Assembly (NCBI GenBank): GCA_900769995.1
Contig: CAAGIT010000146.1
Coordinates: 1 to 19,623, forward strand
Length of the DNA stretch: 19,623 nt
Direction of reading: 5' to 3'
Source: an uncultured Oscillospiraceae bacterium
GTDB lineage: Bacteria; Bacillota; Clostridia; Oscillospirales; Oscillospiraceae
Shown here: positions 1-7,495 of the stretch, one piece after another
Layout: every line of letters starts with the position of its first letter
Position numbering within the stretch: position 1 is the stretch's first letter
Notes under the pieces: generated by a model
Databases searched by the model: none
Seen by the model: the letters and a program-made list of their open reading frames with translations, nothing else
What the model was told of the DNA's origin: nothing
Position numbers and translations under genes: made by a program

Positions 1-240
1 ATTGCTGCTGATGAACACCAGATGGGAGGTATTGCCTTTTTTTGCGGTCATATCGATCATCAGCGGACTGGTTTCCAGGTGCGGTATCGTCTGCTCCCGC
101 TTGGCCGGCACTGTCGGGAGCGTGCAGAGCAGCGATTCGCCGCCGCTCACAATTTCAGGCTCTTCCTCCGCCTGTGCCGCAGCAACCGGCAGGGACAGGA
201 GCAGACAGAGCGCCAATAAAATGGAAATCCATCGTTTCAT
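1..240 (-). CDS. Secreted protein of unknown function, N-terminal part only
   Basis: Eighty codons are visible before the gene runs off the left edge of the window. The first 24 residues (MKRWISILLALCLLLSLPVA, then AAQA) form a classic Sec signal peptide with a short basic start, a leucine-rich core and an Ala-x-Ala-type cleavage region. The mature part begins acidic (EEEPEIVSGGE) and has one cysteine near residue 39. No domain is recognisable in the part that can be seen. The start is well supported: GGAGGA lies 7 nt upstream of the ATG, and a promoter lies at 285-312. A secreted or membrane-attached role is inferred from the signal peptide only; the function is unknown. Confidence 0.75.
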   Translation of the reverse strand, partial: MKRWISILLALCLLLSLPVAAAQAEEEPEIVSGGESLLCTLPTVPAKREQTIPHLETSPLMIDMTAKKGNTSHLVFISSN

Positions 241-284
241 ATTTGGTTCCTCCTTCGATTTTTTGGTGCGAACACTTTACATAA

Positions 285-312
285 AGTATAGCACTTCTGC
301 ACAAAAATGCAA
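285..312 (-). promoter_or_regulatory. Sigma-A promoter for the secreted-protein gene
   Basis: On the minus strand, TTGCAT (307-312) and TATACT (285-290) are separated by 16 bp. They lie about 45 bp upstream of the start codon at 240 and in the right direction. The match to the sigma-A consensus is good. Confidence 0.6.
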
Positions 313-379
313 GCGGTTTGACATGAAATGACAAAACACGTCCGCTGTCGTACTTTGATCCTACTGCCGGCGTGTTGAA

Positions 380-434
380 AAACCTCTCGGCACGCGGATA
401 GGCGGCTGATAGCCGCCTCTACAGCGAGAGGTTT
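380..434. repeat. Nested inverted repeat (cruciform-like hairpin)
   Basis: Outer arms of 10 bp (380-389 and 425-434) are perfectly complementary. They enclose a second perfect 7-bp hairpin, GGCGGCT (401-407) and AGCCGCC (411-417), with a 3-nt loop. There is no adjoining T-run, so it is not an obvious terminator. It lies in the non-coding stretch 313-549, which otherwise holds only the terminator at 495-529. Confidence 0.6.
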
Positions 435-494
435 CAGGCTTTATCGACAGTCTGTCTTGATGAAAGAATTGAATCAAGAATCCGTATCGGAAAG

Positions 495-529
495 AAAAAA
501 GGCATAGCCGGAATTCTCCGTGCTATGCC
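495..529 (-). terminator. Intrinsic terminator downstream of spo0A
   Basis: Read on the minus strand, GGCATAGC pairs with GCTATGCC around an inner CGGA/TCCG stem (501-529). A run of six T residues follows (495-500). Its position and direction fit the end of the spo0A transcript, with repeat copy 1 lying between the gene and the terminator. Confidence 0.8.
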
Positions 530-549
530 GATACTATTTTGAAATATAG

Positions 550-699
550 GGAAGCTCTGAATAAATCTACAAGAGTGGTCGGCGAGAGATTTTGCCGCAA
601 ATTAAGATTTGAAAACCGCAGGAATACTTTGTGTATTTCAAGCGAAAAGTTGGGGCAAAAGATCCGCCGAACACCGCGGTTGATTTGTTCAGAGGTTCC
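550..699 (-). repeat. Palindromic intergenic repeat, copy 1 (MITE-like)
   Basis: This 150-bp element is bounded by imperfect 17-bp terminal inverted repeats, GGAAGCTCTGAATAAAT at 550-566 and the complement of GGAACCTCTGAACAAAT at 683-699. It shares internal blocks with copies at 7529-7688 and 14236-14345, including TTTTGCCCCAACTTTTCG and a central hairpin around AATACACAAAGTATTCC. Its orientation is inverted relative to the other two. It begins 5 bp after the spo0A stop codon. The sequence ATA flanks it on both sides if the element is taken as 549-699, a possible short target duplication. It encodes no protein. Confidence 0.85.
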
Positions 700-704
700 A
701 TAGG

Positions 705-1481
705 TTACATTGCCATCGGCTCCATGCGCTTGAGCTGGAGCTGTAATTTGTCCGCGATCAGGGCGATAAACTCCGAATTCGTCGGCTTGCCCTTGGTATT
801 CGACACCGTATAGCCGAAAAAGCGCTGTAACGTTTCCAAATCACCGCGATCCCACGCAACCTCAATGGCGTGACGGATGGCACGCTCCACCCGACTGGGC
901 GTCGTTGCAAACGTCTTTGCCACCTGCGGATAGAGCACCTTCGTAATGGCGTTGATCACGTCCATATCGTTCACCGCAATGATGATCGCCTCGCGCAAAT
1001 ACTGATAGCCCTTGATATGCGCCGGCACGCCGATCTCATGGATCATCGAGGTCACCATCGCCTCGACATTTCGCTCGCGCTCGCGCGCGTATGGACTCAG
1101 ATTCATCATGCTTTTGCGAATCTCGTCGAGCCGCTCCAGCACACTGCGCGGCGTGCACGGCTTCAGAAGGACGTACTCCACCCCCACCGATCGGAGCAAA
1201 TGTCCAACAAATTCCGTCATAAAATCTGCCAAAACCAGAATTTTCGGCGGTTTCTCTAACGCAAATGCCGCCTTTGTCACAGCGACCCCGTCCGCTGTCG
1301 GCAGCATCATATCTGTCACCAAAAAGTCGGCTTCGACCTCCTGCAGCAATTCGATCGCGCGCCCTCCATCATTCGTGCTGGCGATTACCGCATATCGCTC
1401 AGACTGCTTGAGCACCGCTGCAAGCCGTTCATTGTAATCGTCGTTGCTGCCGACGACCATGACACGATATATCTTCTCCAT
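705..1481 (-). CDS. spo0A: Sporulation master response regulator Spo0A
   Basis: This is the transcription factor that, once phosphorylated through a phosphorelay or kinases, commits Clostridia and Bacilli to sporulation by binding 0A boxes. The 258-residue protein has an N-terminal receiver domain, with the probable phosphoacceptor Asp57 in LVTDMMLPTADG. The C-terminal Spo0A DNA-binding domain starts near residue 145 (EIGVPAHIKGYQYLREAI), with the helix-turn-helix around TPSRVERAIRHAIEVAW. The start chosen is the ATG at 1481, because GGAGGAGG abuts the upstream ATG at 1490 too closely but lies 9 nt before this one. The gene sits downstream of mscL rather than beside spoIVB, its usual neighbour. 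A promoter lies at 1529-1557 and a near-match 0A box at 1587-1594. Confidence 0.97.
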   Translation of the reverse strand: MEKIYRVMVVGSNDDYNERLAAVLKQSERYAVIASTNDGGRAIELLQEVEADFLVTDMMLPTADGVAVTKAAFALEKPPKILVLADFMTEFVGHLLRSVGVEYVLLKPCTPRSVLERLDEIRKSMMNLSPYARERERNVEAMVTSMIHEIGVPAHIKGYQYLREAIIIAVNDMDVINAITKVLYPQVAKTFATTPSRVERAIRHAIEVAWDRGDLETLQRFFGYTVSNTKGKPTNSEFIALIADKLQLQLKRMEPMAM

Positions 1482-1528
1482 GATACTCATCCTCCTCCTA
1501 AGTCTCCGTAGCCTTAAACGGTAGCTCT

Positions 1529-1557
1529 AATTTAGCATACGGTTCGAGGATTTGCAA
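1529..1557 (-). promoter_or_regulatory. Sigma-A promoter of spo0A
   Basis: On the minus strand, TTGCAA (1552-1557) and TAAATT (1529-1534) are separated by 17 bp. They lie about 48 bp upstream of the chosen spo0A start. Confidence 0.6.
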
Positions 1558-1586
1558 GGAAATTTCCGTAAAATTGAACAATTTCA

Positions 1587-1594
1587 CTCGACAA
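1587..1594 (-). promoter_or_regulatory. Candidate 0A box upstream of spo0A
   Basis: TTGTCGAG on the minus strand matches 7 of 8 bases of the Spo0A box TTGTCGAA. It lies 30 bp upstream of the predicted -35 element, a position compatible with autoregulation. Regulation is inferred from sequence only. Confidence 0.45.
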
Positions 1595-1604
1595 AAACCG
1601 ACAT

Positions 1605-1627
1605 TTGTTGTGCATAATGCACAACAA
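1605..1627. promoter_or_regulatory. Perfect 23-bp palindrome upstream of spo0A, operator-like
   Basis: Two perfectly complementary 11-bp arms, TTGTTGTGCAT (1605-1615) and its complement (1617-1627), flank a single central base. The site lies about 50 bp upstream of the predicted spo0A -35 element and has no T-run, so it looks like a binding site for a dimeric regulator rather than a terminator. The regulator is unknown. Confidence 0.5.
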
Positions 1628-1674
1628 TCTTGGGGGACATTCAATCACAGCTTCTTATTTATTTCTGACATAAA

Positions 1675-1719
1675 CAATGACCGGAAAGCGGAACGCAACA
1701 TCCCGCTTTTCGGTCATTG
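1675..1719 (-). terminator. Hairpin after mscL, weak terminator
   Basis: Arms of 17 bp (1675-1691 and 1703-1719) pair throughout with one G-T wobble around an 11-nt loop. On the minus strand the hairpin is followed by TTTATG, a poor U-tract. It may therefore slow or partly terminate mscL transcripts before spo0A. Confidence 0.45.
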
Positions 1720-1726
1720 ACGTGAT

Positions 1727-2185
1727 TCAATTCTTCTTCAAAAGGTCGCGTATCTCCGTCAACAGCTTTTCTTCGTTGCTGGGCTCGGGCGGAGCAGCAG
1801 GCTTTTCTTCTTCCTTTTTCTTGCCAAGCTCACGCAGACGGTTCATACCCTTGACCATCATGAAGATGACAAACGCAAGAATCAAAAAGCTGATAACCGC
1901 GGAAATGAAGTCGCCAACTTTCAAATAATTGACGATCTTCTCGCCGGTTTCCGGATCAAGCTTTTCGCCAAAGATCGACGGCAGCGCGATCTTCCAGGCG
2001 GAAAGGTCAATCGTGCCGGTGAAAATGGAAACGATCGGCATGATGATATTGGACGTGAAGGAATCCACCAGGGACTTGAACACACCGCCGATCAGAACGC
2101 CGATCGCCATGTCGAACATATTGCCCTTGATCGCAAACTCCTTAAATTCCTTGATGATGCCGCCCTTTTTCTCTTTCTTCGCCAT
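1727..2185 (-). CDS. mscL: Large-conductance mechanosensitive channel MscL
   Basis: This inner-membrane pentameric channel opens under high membrane tension and releases solutes during osmotic downshock. The 152-residue protein has the family layout: an amphipathic N-terminus (KEFKEFAIKGNMFDMAIGV) leading into the first transmembrane helix at about residues 23-55, a periplasm-facing loop, a second helix at about 94-115, and a charged C-terminal bundle (RLRELGKKKEEEK). The length is normal. The start at 2185 is preceded by AAAGGAG. It is the next gene after serS, with a 72-bp gap holding a small GCGTC/GACGC hairpin that lacks a T-run. Confidence 0.97.
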   Translation of the reverse strand: MAKKEKKGGIIKEFKEFAIKGNMFDMAIGVLIGGVFKSLVDSFTSNIIMPIVSIFTGTIDLSAWKIALPSIFGEKLDPETGEKIVNYLKVGDFISAVISFLILAFVIFMMVKGMNRLRELGKKKEEEKPAAPPEPSNEEKLLTEIRDLLKKN

Positions 2186-2257
2186 ACATTATTCTCCTTT
2201 CTCTGATATTTGATAATGCGTCACGGTACTCGTCGTCGGGACGCATGATTTCCTTTT

Positions 2258-3547
2258 TTACAGCTTCTCGATGATCTCCAGACCGCCCAAATACTTGCGC
2301 AGTACCTCCGGCACGACGACCGAGCCGTCCGCACGCTGGTTCTGCTCGACCATCGCCGGGAAAATGCGGGACGTTGCCAAGCCCGAACCGTTCAGGGTGT
2401 GGACAAATTCGGTCTTGCCCGTTGCCTCGCGGCGGAAACGGATGTTGCCGCGGCGAGCCTGATAATCGCGGGCATTCGACACCGAGGAAACCTCTTTATA
2501 GCCGTTCATCGAGGGAATTTGAATCTCGATGTCGTAGGTGCGAGCCATCGACGCCGAGCAGTCGCCTGCGGCGAGCTTGACCGTGCGGAAATGGAAGCCC
2601 AAGTCACGCACCAGTGCCTCTGCCTTACCGACCAGCTCGTCAAACGCCTCGTCGGACTTTTCGGGCAGGGTGTACTGGAACATCTCGACCTTGTTGAACT
2701 GATGGCCGCGTACCATACCGCGCTCGTCGGCGCGATGGCTGCCCGCCTCACGGCGGAAGCACGGCGTATAGGCAAACAGCTTATGCGGCAGATCGCTCTC
2801 GCTCAGAATCTCGTTGCGGTGCAGCGATGCCAGCGCGGTCTCCGCCGTTGGGAGCATGAAGTGCATCCGATCATCGGTCGGATTCTCGATTTTATAGACC
2901 TCGTCGGCAAATTTCGGGAACTGTCCCGCCGTTTCGCCGCACTGATACTCGAGCATATGCGGCAAAATGACCATTTCATAGCCGTCCGCCAGGTGGCAGT
3001 CCATGAAATAGTTCAGCAGCGCCCATTCCAGACGTGCGCCCATGCCGCGATACATCCAAAAGCCCGAGCCTGCCAGCTTTGTGCCGCGTTCGTAGTCGAT
3101 CAGGCCCAAACCGGTGCAGAGGTCTACATGGTGCTTCGGCTCGAAGTCAAATTGATGCGGCTCGCCGTAGTAACGCAACGGCTCATTATTCTCCTTACCG
3201 CCCGGCTTCAGGTCGGGATCGGGCAGGTTCGGCAGGCTGAGCATCAGGGTGCGATACTCCGCCTCGACCTCGGTCAGCGCCTTGTCGTTTTCCGCGATCT
3301 GCGCTTTCAGCTCGCCCATACGCTTGAAAATCGGCGCGACGTCCTCACCCGCCTTTTTCTTCATCGGGATCTCCTTGGACACGCGGTTCTGCTCCGCCTT
3401 GTCCGTCTCGGTCGCCAAAATCAGTGCGCGGCGCCTGGCATCCAGCTCCAAAATACGGTCGATCTGCTCATCACAATCGACCTCCTTCGCACGAAGCGCT
3501 GCCTTTACGCCGGTCGGATCGTCTTTGATTCGTTTGATGTCTAACAT
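2258..3547 (-). CDS. serS: Seryl-tRNA synthetase
   Basis: This class II synthetase charges tRNA-Ser (and tRNA-Sec, if present) with serine in the cytoplasm. The 429-residue length is typical. The N-terminal half-domain up to about residue 100 is the antiparallel coiled-coil arm that contacts the tRNA long variable arm. Motif 2 is visible in CFRREAGSHRADERGMVRGH, followed by HQFNKVEMF. Motif 3 lies near the C-terminus (NGSGLATSRIFPAMVEQNQ). The ATG is preceded by GAGGTGA. No T-box leader is visible; the gene follows the coiled-coil protein gene after 20 bp and is probably co-transcribed with parAB. Confidence 0.98.
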   Translation of the reverse strand: MLDIKRIKDDPTGVKAALRAKEVDCDEQIDRILELDARRRALILATETDKAEQNRVSKEIPMKKKAGEDVAPIFKRMGELKAQIAENDKALTEVEAEYRTLMLSLPNLPDPDLKPGGKENNEPLRYYGEPHQFDFEPKHHVDLCTGLGLIDYERGTKLAGSGFWMYRGMGARLEWALLNYFMDCHLADGYEMVILPHMLEYQCGETAGQFPKFADEVYKIENPTDDRMHFMLPTAETALASLHRNEILSESDLPHKLFAYTPCFRREAGSHRADERGMVRGHQFNKVEMFQYTLPEKSDEAFDELVGKAEALVRDLGFHFRTVKLAAGDCSASMARTYDIEIQIPSMNGYKEVSSVSNARDYQARRGNIRFRREATGKTEFVHTLNGSGLATSRIFPAMVEQNQRADGSVVVPEVLRKYLGGLEIIEKL

Positions 3548-3567
3548 TATATTTCACCTCATGGATT

Positions 3568-4122
3568 TTATTTTTCCAAAAGCGCGGCATAGATGCCCTG
3601 CATTTCGGGGCTGAGCGCATCGGCGCAGGACTCCAACGCCGCCATATGGCGCGCAAACGCCTCTGTATCTCCGGCTTCCAACGCCTGATACGCATGGACC
3701 AGCAGCTCCGTTGCCGCCACTGCGCGGTCAGCCGAGGCAAGCTCGTCCGTCAGCGCATCCTTCTCGCTGCCGGCAGCTTCCAGAGTGGCGGTCAAACTCT
3801 CGTTTTCGATATTTGCCGCTTCCAACGCGTCCGTCAGCGTTCCGTTTTCTGCGTGGGCCGCCTCCAAATCCGCGGTCAACGCATCGTTCTCCGCCTCTGC
3901 CGCCGTCAGGCGCGATTCCATCAGCTTGATATTCTCACGCGCACCTTGATTCGCTACATTAAAATCATCCTGCATCGCGTCCATCTTCAAAAAGAGGGAA
4001 ACCGCCACCAGCAGAAACGCCGCCGCAAACAGGATGCCCAAATATTCGATCAACGCACGCTTTTTCGCCGGTGTCAGCGGTGCTTCCTCCGTCACCGGCG
4101 TTTTCTGTTCTTGCTCAATCAT
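3568..4122 (-). CDS. Membrane-anchored coiled-coil protein with four 14-residue repeats
   Basis: The 184-residue protein has a short cytoplasmic N-terminus and one transmembrane helix (about residues 24-46, IEYLGILFAAAFLLVAVSLF). Four consecutive 14-residue units follow at 77-132, each close to AEN-x-x-LT-x-x-LEAA. The spacing of Leu and Ala predicts a two- or three-stranded coiled coil. A helical, Ala-rich tail (133-184) follows. By the positive-inside rule the coiled coil should lie outside the membrane. The gene overlaps the end of parB by 8 bp, and its GGAGG lies inside parB, so it is translationally coupled. I do not recognise the family. A role linked to chromosome segregation or the cell surface is only a guess from position. 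Confidence 0.85.
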   Translation of the reverse strand: MIEQEQKTPVTEEAPLTPAKKRALIEYLGILFAAAFLLVAVSLFLKMDAMQDDFNVANQGARENIKLMESRLTAAEAENDALTADLEAAHAENGTLTDALEAANIENESLTATLEAAGSEKDALTDELASADRAVAATELLVHAYQALEAGDTEAFARHMAALESCADALSPEMQGIYAALLEK

Positions 4123-4993
4123 GCTTTGCCTCCGGTTTCAGGGCAAGCAAGGCTTCGTAAAGTAACTGCAGGTCGTCCTGACCGTAAAACTCCAATTCAA
4201 ACCGTCCTTTGCGCTTGCCGCTGACGATTTTTACCTTTCTGCCCAACTGCTTGGTCAGCGCCTTTTCGCACTCGCCGACATAATCGACCGTCCGAACAGG
4301 CTTCTTTTTCTCGACGGATTCTTCGCTGGCCATGCGCTTGCACATCGCCTCCGCCTGACGTACCGAAAGGCGAAGTGCGATAATCTTCTGTGCGGCCGTC
4401 TTTTGCAGCCGCTCCGTCGGGAGCGACAGCACCGCGCGCGCATGACCCGCCGAGAGCGTACCCGCAACGACCATCGCGCGAACCTCCTCGGGCAGTGCCA
4501 GCAAACGCAGGGCGTTCGTGACCGCCGGTCGGGATTTCCCCACACGGGATGCCGCCTGCTCCTGCGTCAGACCGAAATCCTCCATCAGTGCGCGGTAGCC
4601 CTCGGCTTCCTCCATGGGATTCAAATCCTGCCGCTGCAAATTCTCAATGAGCACCAGCTCCATCACGGTGCGGTCGTCGGCATCGAGCACCACCACCGGC
4701 ACCTCGGAAAGCCCCGCCATCCGCGCCGCTCTCCAGCGCCGTTCGCCCGCGATGATCTGATAAAAACCGCCGTCCAGTTCGCGCACAGCCAAGGGCTGCA
4801 AAATGCCATGCTCCGCAATGGAGTCCGCCAACGCCTGCAGCTCCACCTCGTCAAAGGTGCGGCGCGGCTGGTTGGGATTCGGCTCGACCTTTTGCAAAGC
4901 GAGCTTCGTGATCGTCTCTTGTCCGGTAGGCACGGCAAAATCATCAATCAAAGCCCCAAGTCCGCGACCCAGACCCCGCTGTTTTCCTGCCAT
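4115..4993 (-). CDS. parB: Chromosome-partitioning protein ParB (Spo0J family)
   Basis: ParB binds parS sites, loads as a CTP-dependent sliding clamp, spreads along DNA, recruits SMC and stimulates ParA. The 292-residue protein shows the chromosomal-ParB N-terminus (RGLGRGLGALI), the NPNQPRR segment at 39-45, and the CTP-binding GERRWR motif at 83-88. The LQRQDLNPMEEAEGYRAL segment and a helix-turn-helix (TQEQAASRVGKSRPAVTNAL) follow. The C-terminal region should dimerise. The gene follows parA after 32 bp, the standard parAB order. Two perfect parS sites nearby (5883-5898 and 7700-7715) are its expected targets. Confidence 0.97.
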   Translation of the reverse strand: MAGKQRGLGRGLGALIDDFAVPTGQETITKLALQKVEPNPNQPRRTFDEVELQALADSIAEHGILQPLAVRELDGGFYQIIAGERRWRAARMAGLSEVPVVVLDADDRTVMELVLIENLQRQDLNPMEEAEGYRALMEDFGLTQEQAASRVGKSRPAVTNALRLLALPEEVRAMVVAGTLSAGHARAVLSLPTERLQKTAAQKIIALRLSVRQAEAMCKRMASEESVEKKKPVRTVDYVGECEKALTKQLGRKVKIVSGKRKGRFELEFYGQDDLQLLYEALLALKPEAKHD

Positions 4994-5025
4994 TTTGACC
5001 TCGTTTCCGGGAAGTTCCCAATAAA

Positions 5026-5778
5026 TTATCGTGACATGATCTCCTCGGCAACTGCCAGATATGCCGCAGCTCCACGGGAGGAACGGTCATATGCCGTGAC
5101 CGGCAGACCGTGGCTGGGTGCTTCCGCCAGTCGGACATTGCGCGGAATTGCCGTGGCAAACACCTTGCCGGGGAAGTGACGGCGCACCTCCTGCGCCACC
5201 TGATTCGAAAAATTCGTGCGGCCGTCAAACATCGTCAGCAGCACACCGAATACCTCGATGACGGGATTCAGCCGTTTTTTGATCGCGCGCAGCGTTGACA
5301 TCAGATCGGACAGACCCTCGAGCGCGTAGTACTCGCACTGCACGGGGATCAGCACGCTGTCTGCCGCACACAGGGCGTTCAGCGTCAGAAGCTCCAGCGA
5401 GGGCGGGCAGTCGATGAAAATATAATCATACGCATATCGCAGCGCGTTCAAACACTCTTTCAGACGAAACTCCCGATTTTCGAGAGAAATCAGCTCCACC
5501 GCAGCTCCGGCAAGGGCAGAACTGGACGGAATCATATCTCCGTACTTTGTTTTGACCACGCATTTTTCGGGCATAACACCGTTGATGACCATTTCATACG
5601 CGCCGTTCTTGATTTGACGCTTTTCCACGCCAAGTCCGGAGGTTGCGTTCGCCTGCGGGTCAAAATCGCACAGCAGCACCCGTGCACCGCGTTCGGCAAG
5701 CGCCGCTGTCATATTCACGGCGGTCGTGGTCTTTCCTACGCCGCCTTTTTGGTTGACGACTGCGACAATCTTCGCCAT
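5026..5778 (-). CDS. parA: Chromosome-partitioning ATPase ParA (Soj)
   Basis: This deviant Walker-type ATPase binds DNA non-specifically as an ATP-bound dimer and works with ParB in origin segregation; in Bacillus its relative Soj also acts on DnaA. The 250-residue protein shows the deviant Walker A motif KGGVGKTTT at 11-19, the switch region DFDPQANAT near 39-47 and the Walker B-like FIDCPPSL. The length is normal for the small chromosomal type, with no N-terminal HTH. It is the first gene of a minus-strand run, with a consensus-like promoter at 5817-5845. A parS site at 5883-5898 lies just upstream, so ParB spreading could influence its own operon. Confidence 0.97.
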   Translation of the reverse strand: MAKIVAVVNQKGGVGKTTTAVNMTAALAERGARVLLCDFDPQANATSGLGVEKRQIKNGAYEMVINGVMPEKCVVKTKYGDMIPSSSALAGAAVELISLENREFRLKECLNALRYAYDYIFIDCPPSLELLTLNALCAADSVLIPVQCEYYALEGLSDLMSTLRAIKKRLNPVIEVFGVLLTMFDGRTNFSNQVAQEVRRHFPGKVFATAIPRNVRLAEAPSHGLPVTAYDRSSRGAAAYLAVAEEIMSR

Positions 5779-5816
5779 TACACGTTTGCCTCTCTGTTTT
5801 CGAAAAGATTAGAACT

Positions 5817-5845
5817 ATTGTACCATACTTCTTTTTATATTGCAA
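5817..5845 (-). promoter_or_regulatory. Sigma-A promoter of the parA-parB operon
   Basis: On the minus strand, TTGCAA (5840-5845) and TACAAT (5817-5822) have an ideal 17-bp spacer. They lie about 40 bp upstream of the parA start. Confidence 0.75.
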
Positions 5846-5874
5846 CACGTTTCAAGGTGCAATAGAAACAAAAT

Positions 5875-5906
5875 TTTTCCGATGTTTCACGTGAAACATC
5901 GGAAAA
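5875..5906. promoter_or_regulatory. parS: parS site 1 inside a 32-bp perfect palindrome
   Basis: TGTTTCACGTGAAACA at 5883-5898 is identical to the Bacillus-type parS consensus. Complementarity extends a further 8 bp on each side, giving a perfect 32-bp palindrome at 5875-5906. It lies between lexA and parA, where converging hairpin and ParB functions could coincide. Confidence 0.92.
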
Positions 5907-5941
5907 TGAAAGATAATTGTATGCTGCGCAAGCAGTGGTAA

Positions 5942-6517
5942 TCACGCATACTCACGAATCACCGAACGCACCTTGCCGAGAATCTGCGCTTCTTTGCCGT
6001 CCAGCGGCGGATACGCCGGGTTTTCGGGCATCAGCCACACGCCGTCGGATGACAGGCTCAGACGTTTGACCGTCGCTTCATCTCCGAGGAGGGCAACGAC
6101 GATCTCTCCGTGATCTGCCGTCGGCTGTTGCCGGACAACGACCAAATCGCCGTCCAAAATCCCCGCGCCGATCATCGAATCGCCGCGCACACGCAAGGCA
6201 AAGCAGTTTTCCTCCCGATCATACGGCAAATAGCCCTCGATATTCTCCACGGCAAGGATCGGATAACCCGCCGTGACGACACCCACGATGGGAATGCCGC
6301 TCTGCTGCTGCGGCAGACGAATGGCGCGGTTTTTTGCTCCGTCAACCGCGATCTCGCCGGCTGCCTCCAACGCGGACAGGTGATAGTGGACGGTTGCGGT
6401 CGATTTCAGTCCAACGCCCTGCATAATTTCGCGCACCGTGGGCGGGTAGCCGTATTCCGCCGTAAAATTCCGCAAAAATTCCAAAATTTCTGCGCGTTTA
6501 TTGGAAGTGCGTGCCAT
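5942..6517 (-). CDS. lexA: SOS repressor LexA
   Basis: LexA represses DNA-damage genes and cleaves itself when RecA filaments form. The 191-residue protein has an N-terminal winged helix (residues 1-65, with YPPTVREIMQGVGLKSTATV as the recognition region) and a C-terminal S24 peptidase domain. The scissile bond is Ala83-Gly84 in VVTAGYPIL. The catalytic dyad is Ser114 (RGDSMIGAGI) and Lys151 (ATVKRL). All key residues are intact. A LexA box adjoins the -35 element of its own promoter (6574-6587), which predicts autoregulation. Confidence 0.97.
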   Translation of the reverse strand: MARTSNKRAEILEFLRNFTAEYGYPPTVREIMQGVGLKSTATVHYHLSALEAAGEIAVDGAKNRAIRLPQQQSGIPIVGVVTAGYPILAVENIEGYLPYDREENCFALRVRGDSMIGAGILDGDLVVVRQQPTADHGEIVVALLGDEATVKRLSLSSDGVWLMPENPAYPPLDGKEAQILGKVRSVIREYA

Positions 6518-6547
6518 TCTATCCGTCCTTTCCTCTATTATATCAAT

Positions 6548-6576
6548 ATTATATCACAGGCAAGCGCAAAAATCAA
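6548..6576 (-). promoter_or_regulatory. Sigma-A promoter of lexA
   Basis: On the minus strand, TTGATT (6571-6576) and a perfect TATAAT (6548-6553) are separated by 17 bp, about 30 bp upstream of the lexA start. Confidence 0.8.
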
Positions 6577-6587
6577 ACGTTTGTTTT
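6574..6587 (-). promoter_or_regulatory. LexA (SOS) box at the lexA promoter
   Basis: AAAACAAACGTTTG on the minus strand matches 12 of 14 positions of the Gram-positive LexA consensus CGAACRNRYGTTYG. It overlaps the -35 element of lexA and the last two bases of the neighbouring radical SAM gene. Confidence 0.65.
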
Positions 6588-7467
6588 ACAAAATACCCTC
6601 AAAATTAAAGCTCGGCAGTAATTCCTTCGTAGCGGAATTCAATTCCTGCACGAAACCTTTTTCGATCCCGCAGAACTCCAGCCAGGAAACAGCGCCGTCA
6701 TATTCCTCCTGCGTCAGACGGCGGTCAAGGGGCGGTTTCTGCGTACCCATCGGCACATATTGGCTCATCAACGAGAATAACACATCCTTTGACGAGAAAT
6801 TCTCGCTGACCCAGTCAATCACACCGAGCGTATTATCCAAATATCCCGGCAAAGCCAAGTGTCGAATCAAAACCCCTCGTTGGAGCAAACCATTTTCTAT
6901 CACAGGTCTGCCGGTTTGGCGGTACATCTCCCGAACTGCGGCAGCGGCGACCTCAAAATAGTCGGGCGCTTTTGACAGCTTCGCCGCCAGAATATTATCT
7001 GAGTACTTAAAATCCGGCAGATAAACGTCAATCAGACCCTCAAGCGCACGCAGAGTTTCCACCCGCTCGTAACCGCCGCAGTTATAGACCACCGGCACCG
7101 GCAGCTTTGGCGTGAGTGCGGGCAAAATGGACGGCAGAAAATGGGTCGGTGTGACGAGGTCAATGGATTTCGCACCCTGTTCAATGAGAGCTTCAAAAAT
7201 TCGGCGGAGTTTCTCGGGAGAAATCTCCCTGCCAAAGCCGGATTCGGAAATCTCCGCGTTTTGGCAGAACGTACAACGCAGTGTACAACCGCTGAAAAAC
7301 ACCGCGCCGGCACCATCCTTGCCGCCGATCACCGGCTCCTCGCCATAGTGCAGCATCGCCTTCGCCGCAAGCAGCCTGTCCGGCATTTGACAAAAGCCGC
7401 GTACGCCCTTGATGCGGTCAACGCCGCATTTTCTGGGGCACAGCGTGCAATTTTGATAAGTCAGCAT
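6586..7467 (-). CDS. PflX-type radical SAM iron-sulfur protein
   Basis: This is a cytoplasmic radical SAM protein of the group related to pyruvate formate-lyase activases (COG1313, PflX-like); its substrate is not known. The CX3CX2C motif for the [4Fe-4S] cluster is at Cys61, Cys65 and Cys68 (CTLRCTFCQN). An N-terminal cysteine cluster (CTLCPRKC, then Cys26) is also present. The start is the ATG at 7467, which has AAGGTGA 5 nt upstream. An in-frame extension further upstream would translate through repeat copy 2 and the promoter and is rejected. The length, 293 residues, is typical. No glycyl-radical partner gene lies nearby. Confidence 0.85.
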   Translation of the reverse strand: MLTYQNCTLCPRKCGVDRIKGVRGFCQMPDRLLAAKAMLHYGEEPVIGGKDGAGAVFFSGCTLRCTFCQNAEISESGFGREISPEKLRRIFEALIEQGAKSIDLVTPTHFLPSILPALTPKLPVPVVYNCGGYERVETLRALEGLIDVYLPDFKYSDNILAAKLSKAPDYFEVAAAAVREMYRQTGRPVIENGLLQRGVLIRHLALPGYLDNTLGVIDWVSENFSSKDVLFSLMSQYVPMGTQKPPLDRRLTQEEYDGAVSWLEFCGIEKGFVQELNSATKELLPSFNFEGIL

Positions 7468-7495
7468 GAAATCACCTTTACGAAATTGTGATTCT

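Noticed and set aside
2190..2257. Hairpin between serS and mscL as a terminator
   Set aside because: GCGTC/GACGC arms have a long loop and no following T-run, so the two genes may be co-transcribed.
2399..3544. Long plus-strand open frame opposite serS, and similar ones opposite speA (16051-17586), the dehydrogenase gene (12967-14193) and rlmD (7704-8753, minus strand)
   Set aside because: These are antisense shadows of well-recognised genes in GC-rich DNA, without family resemblance or initiation signals.
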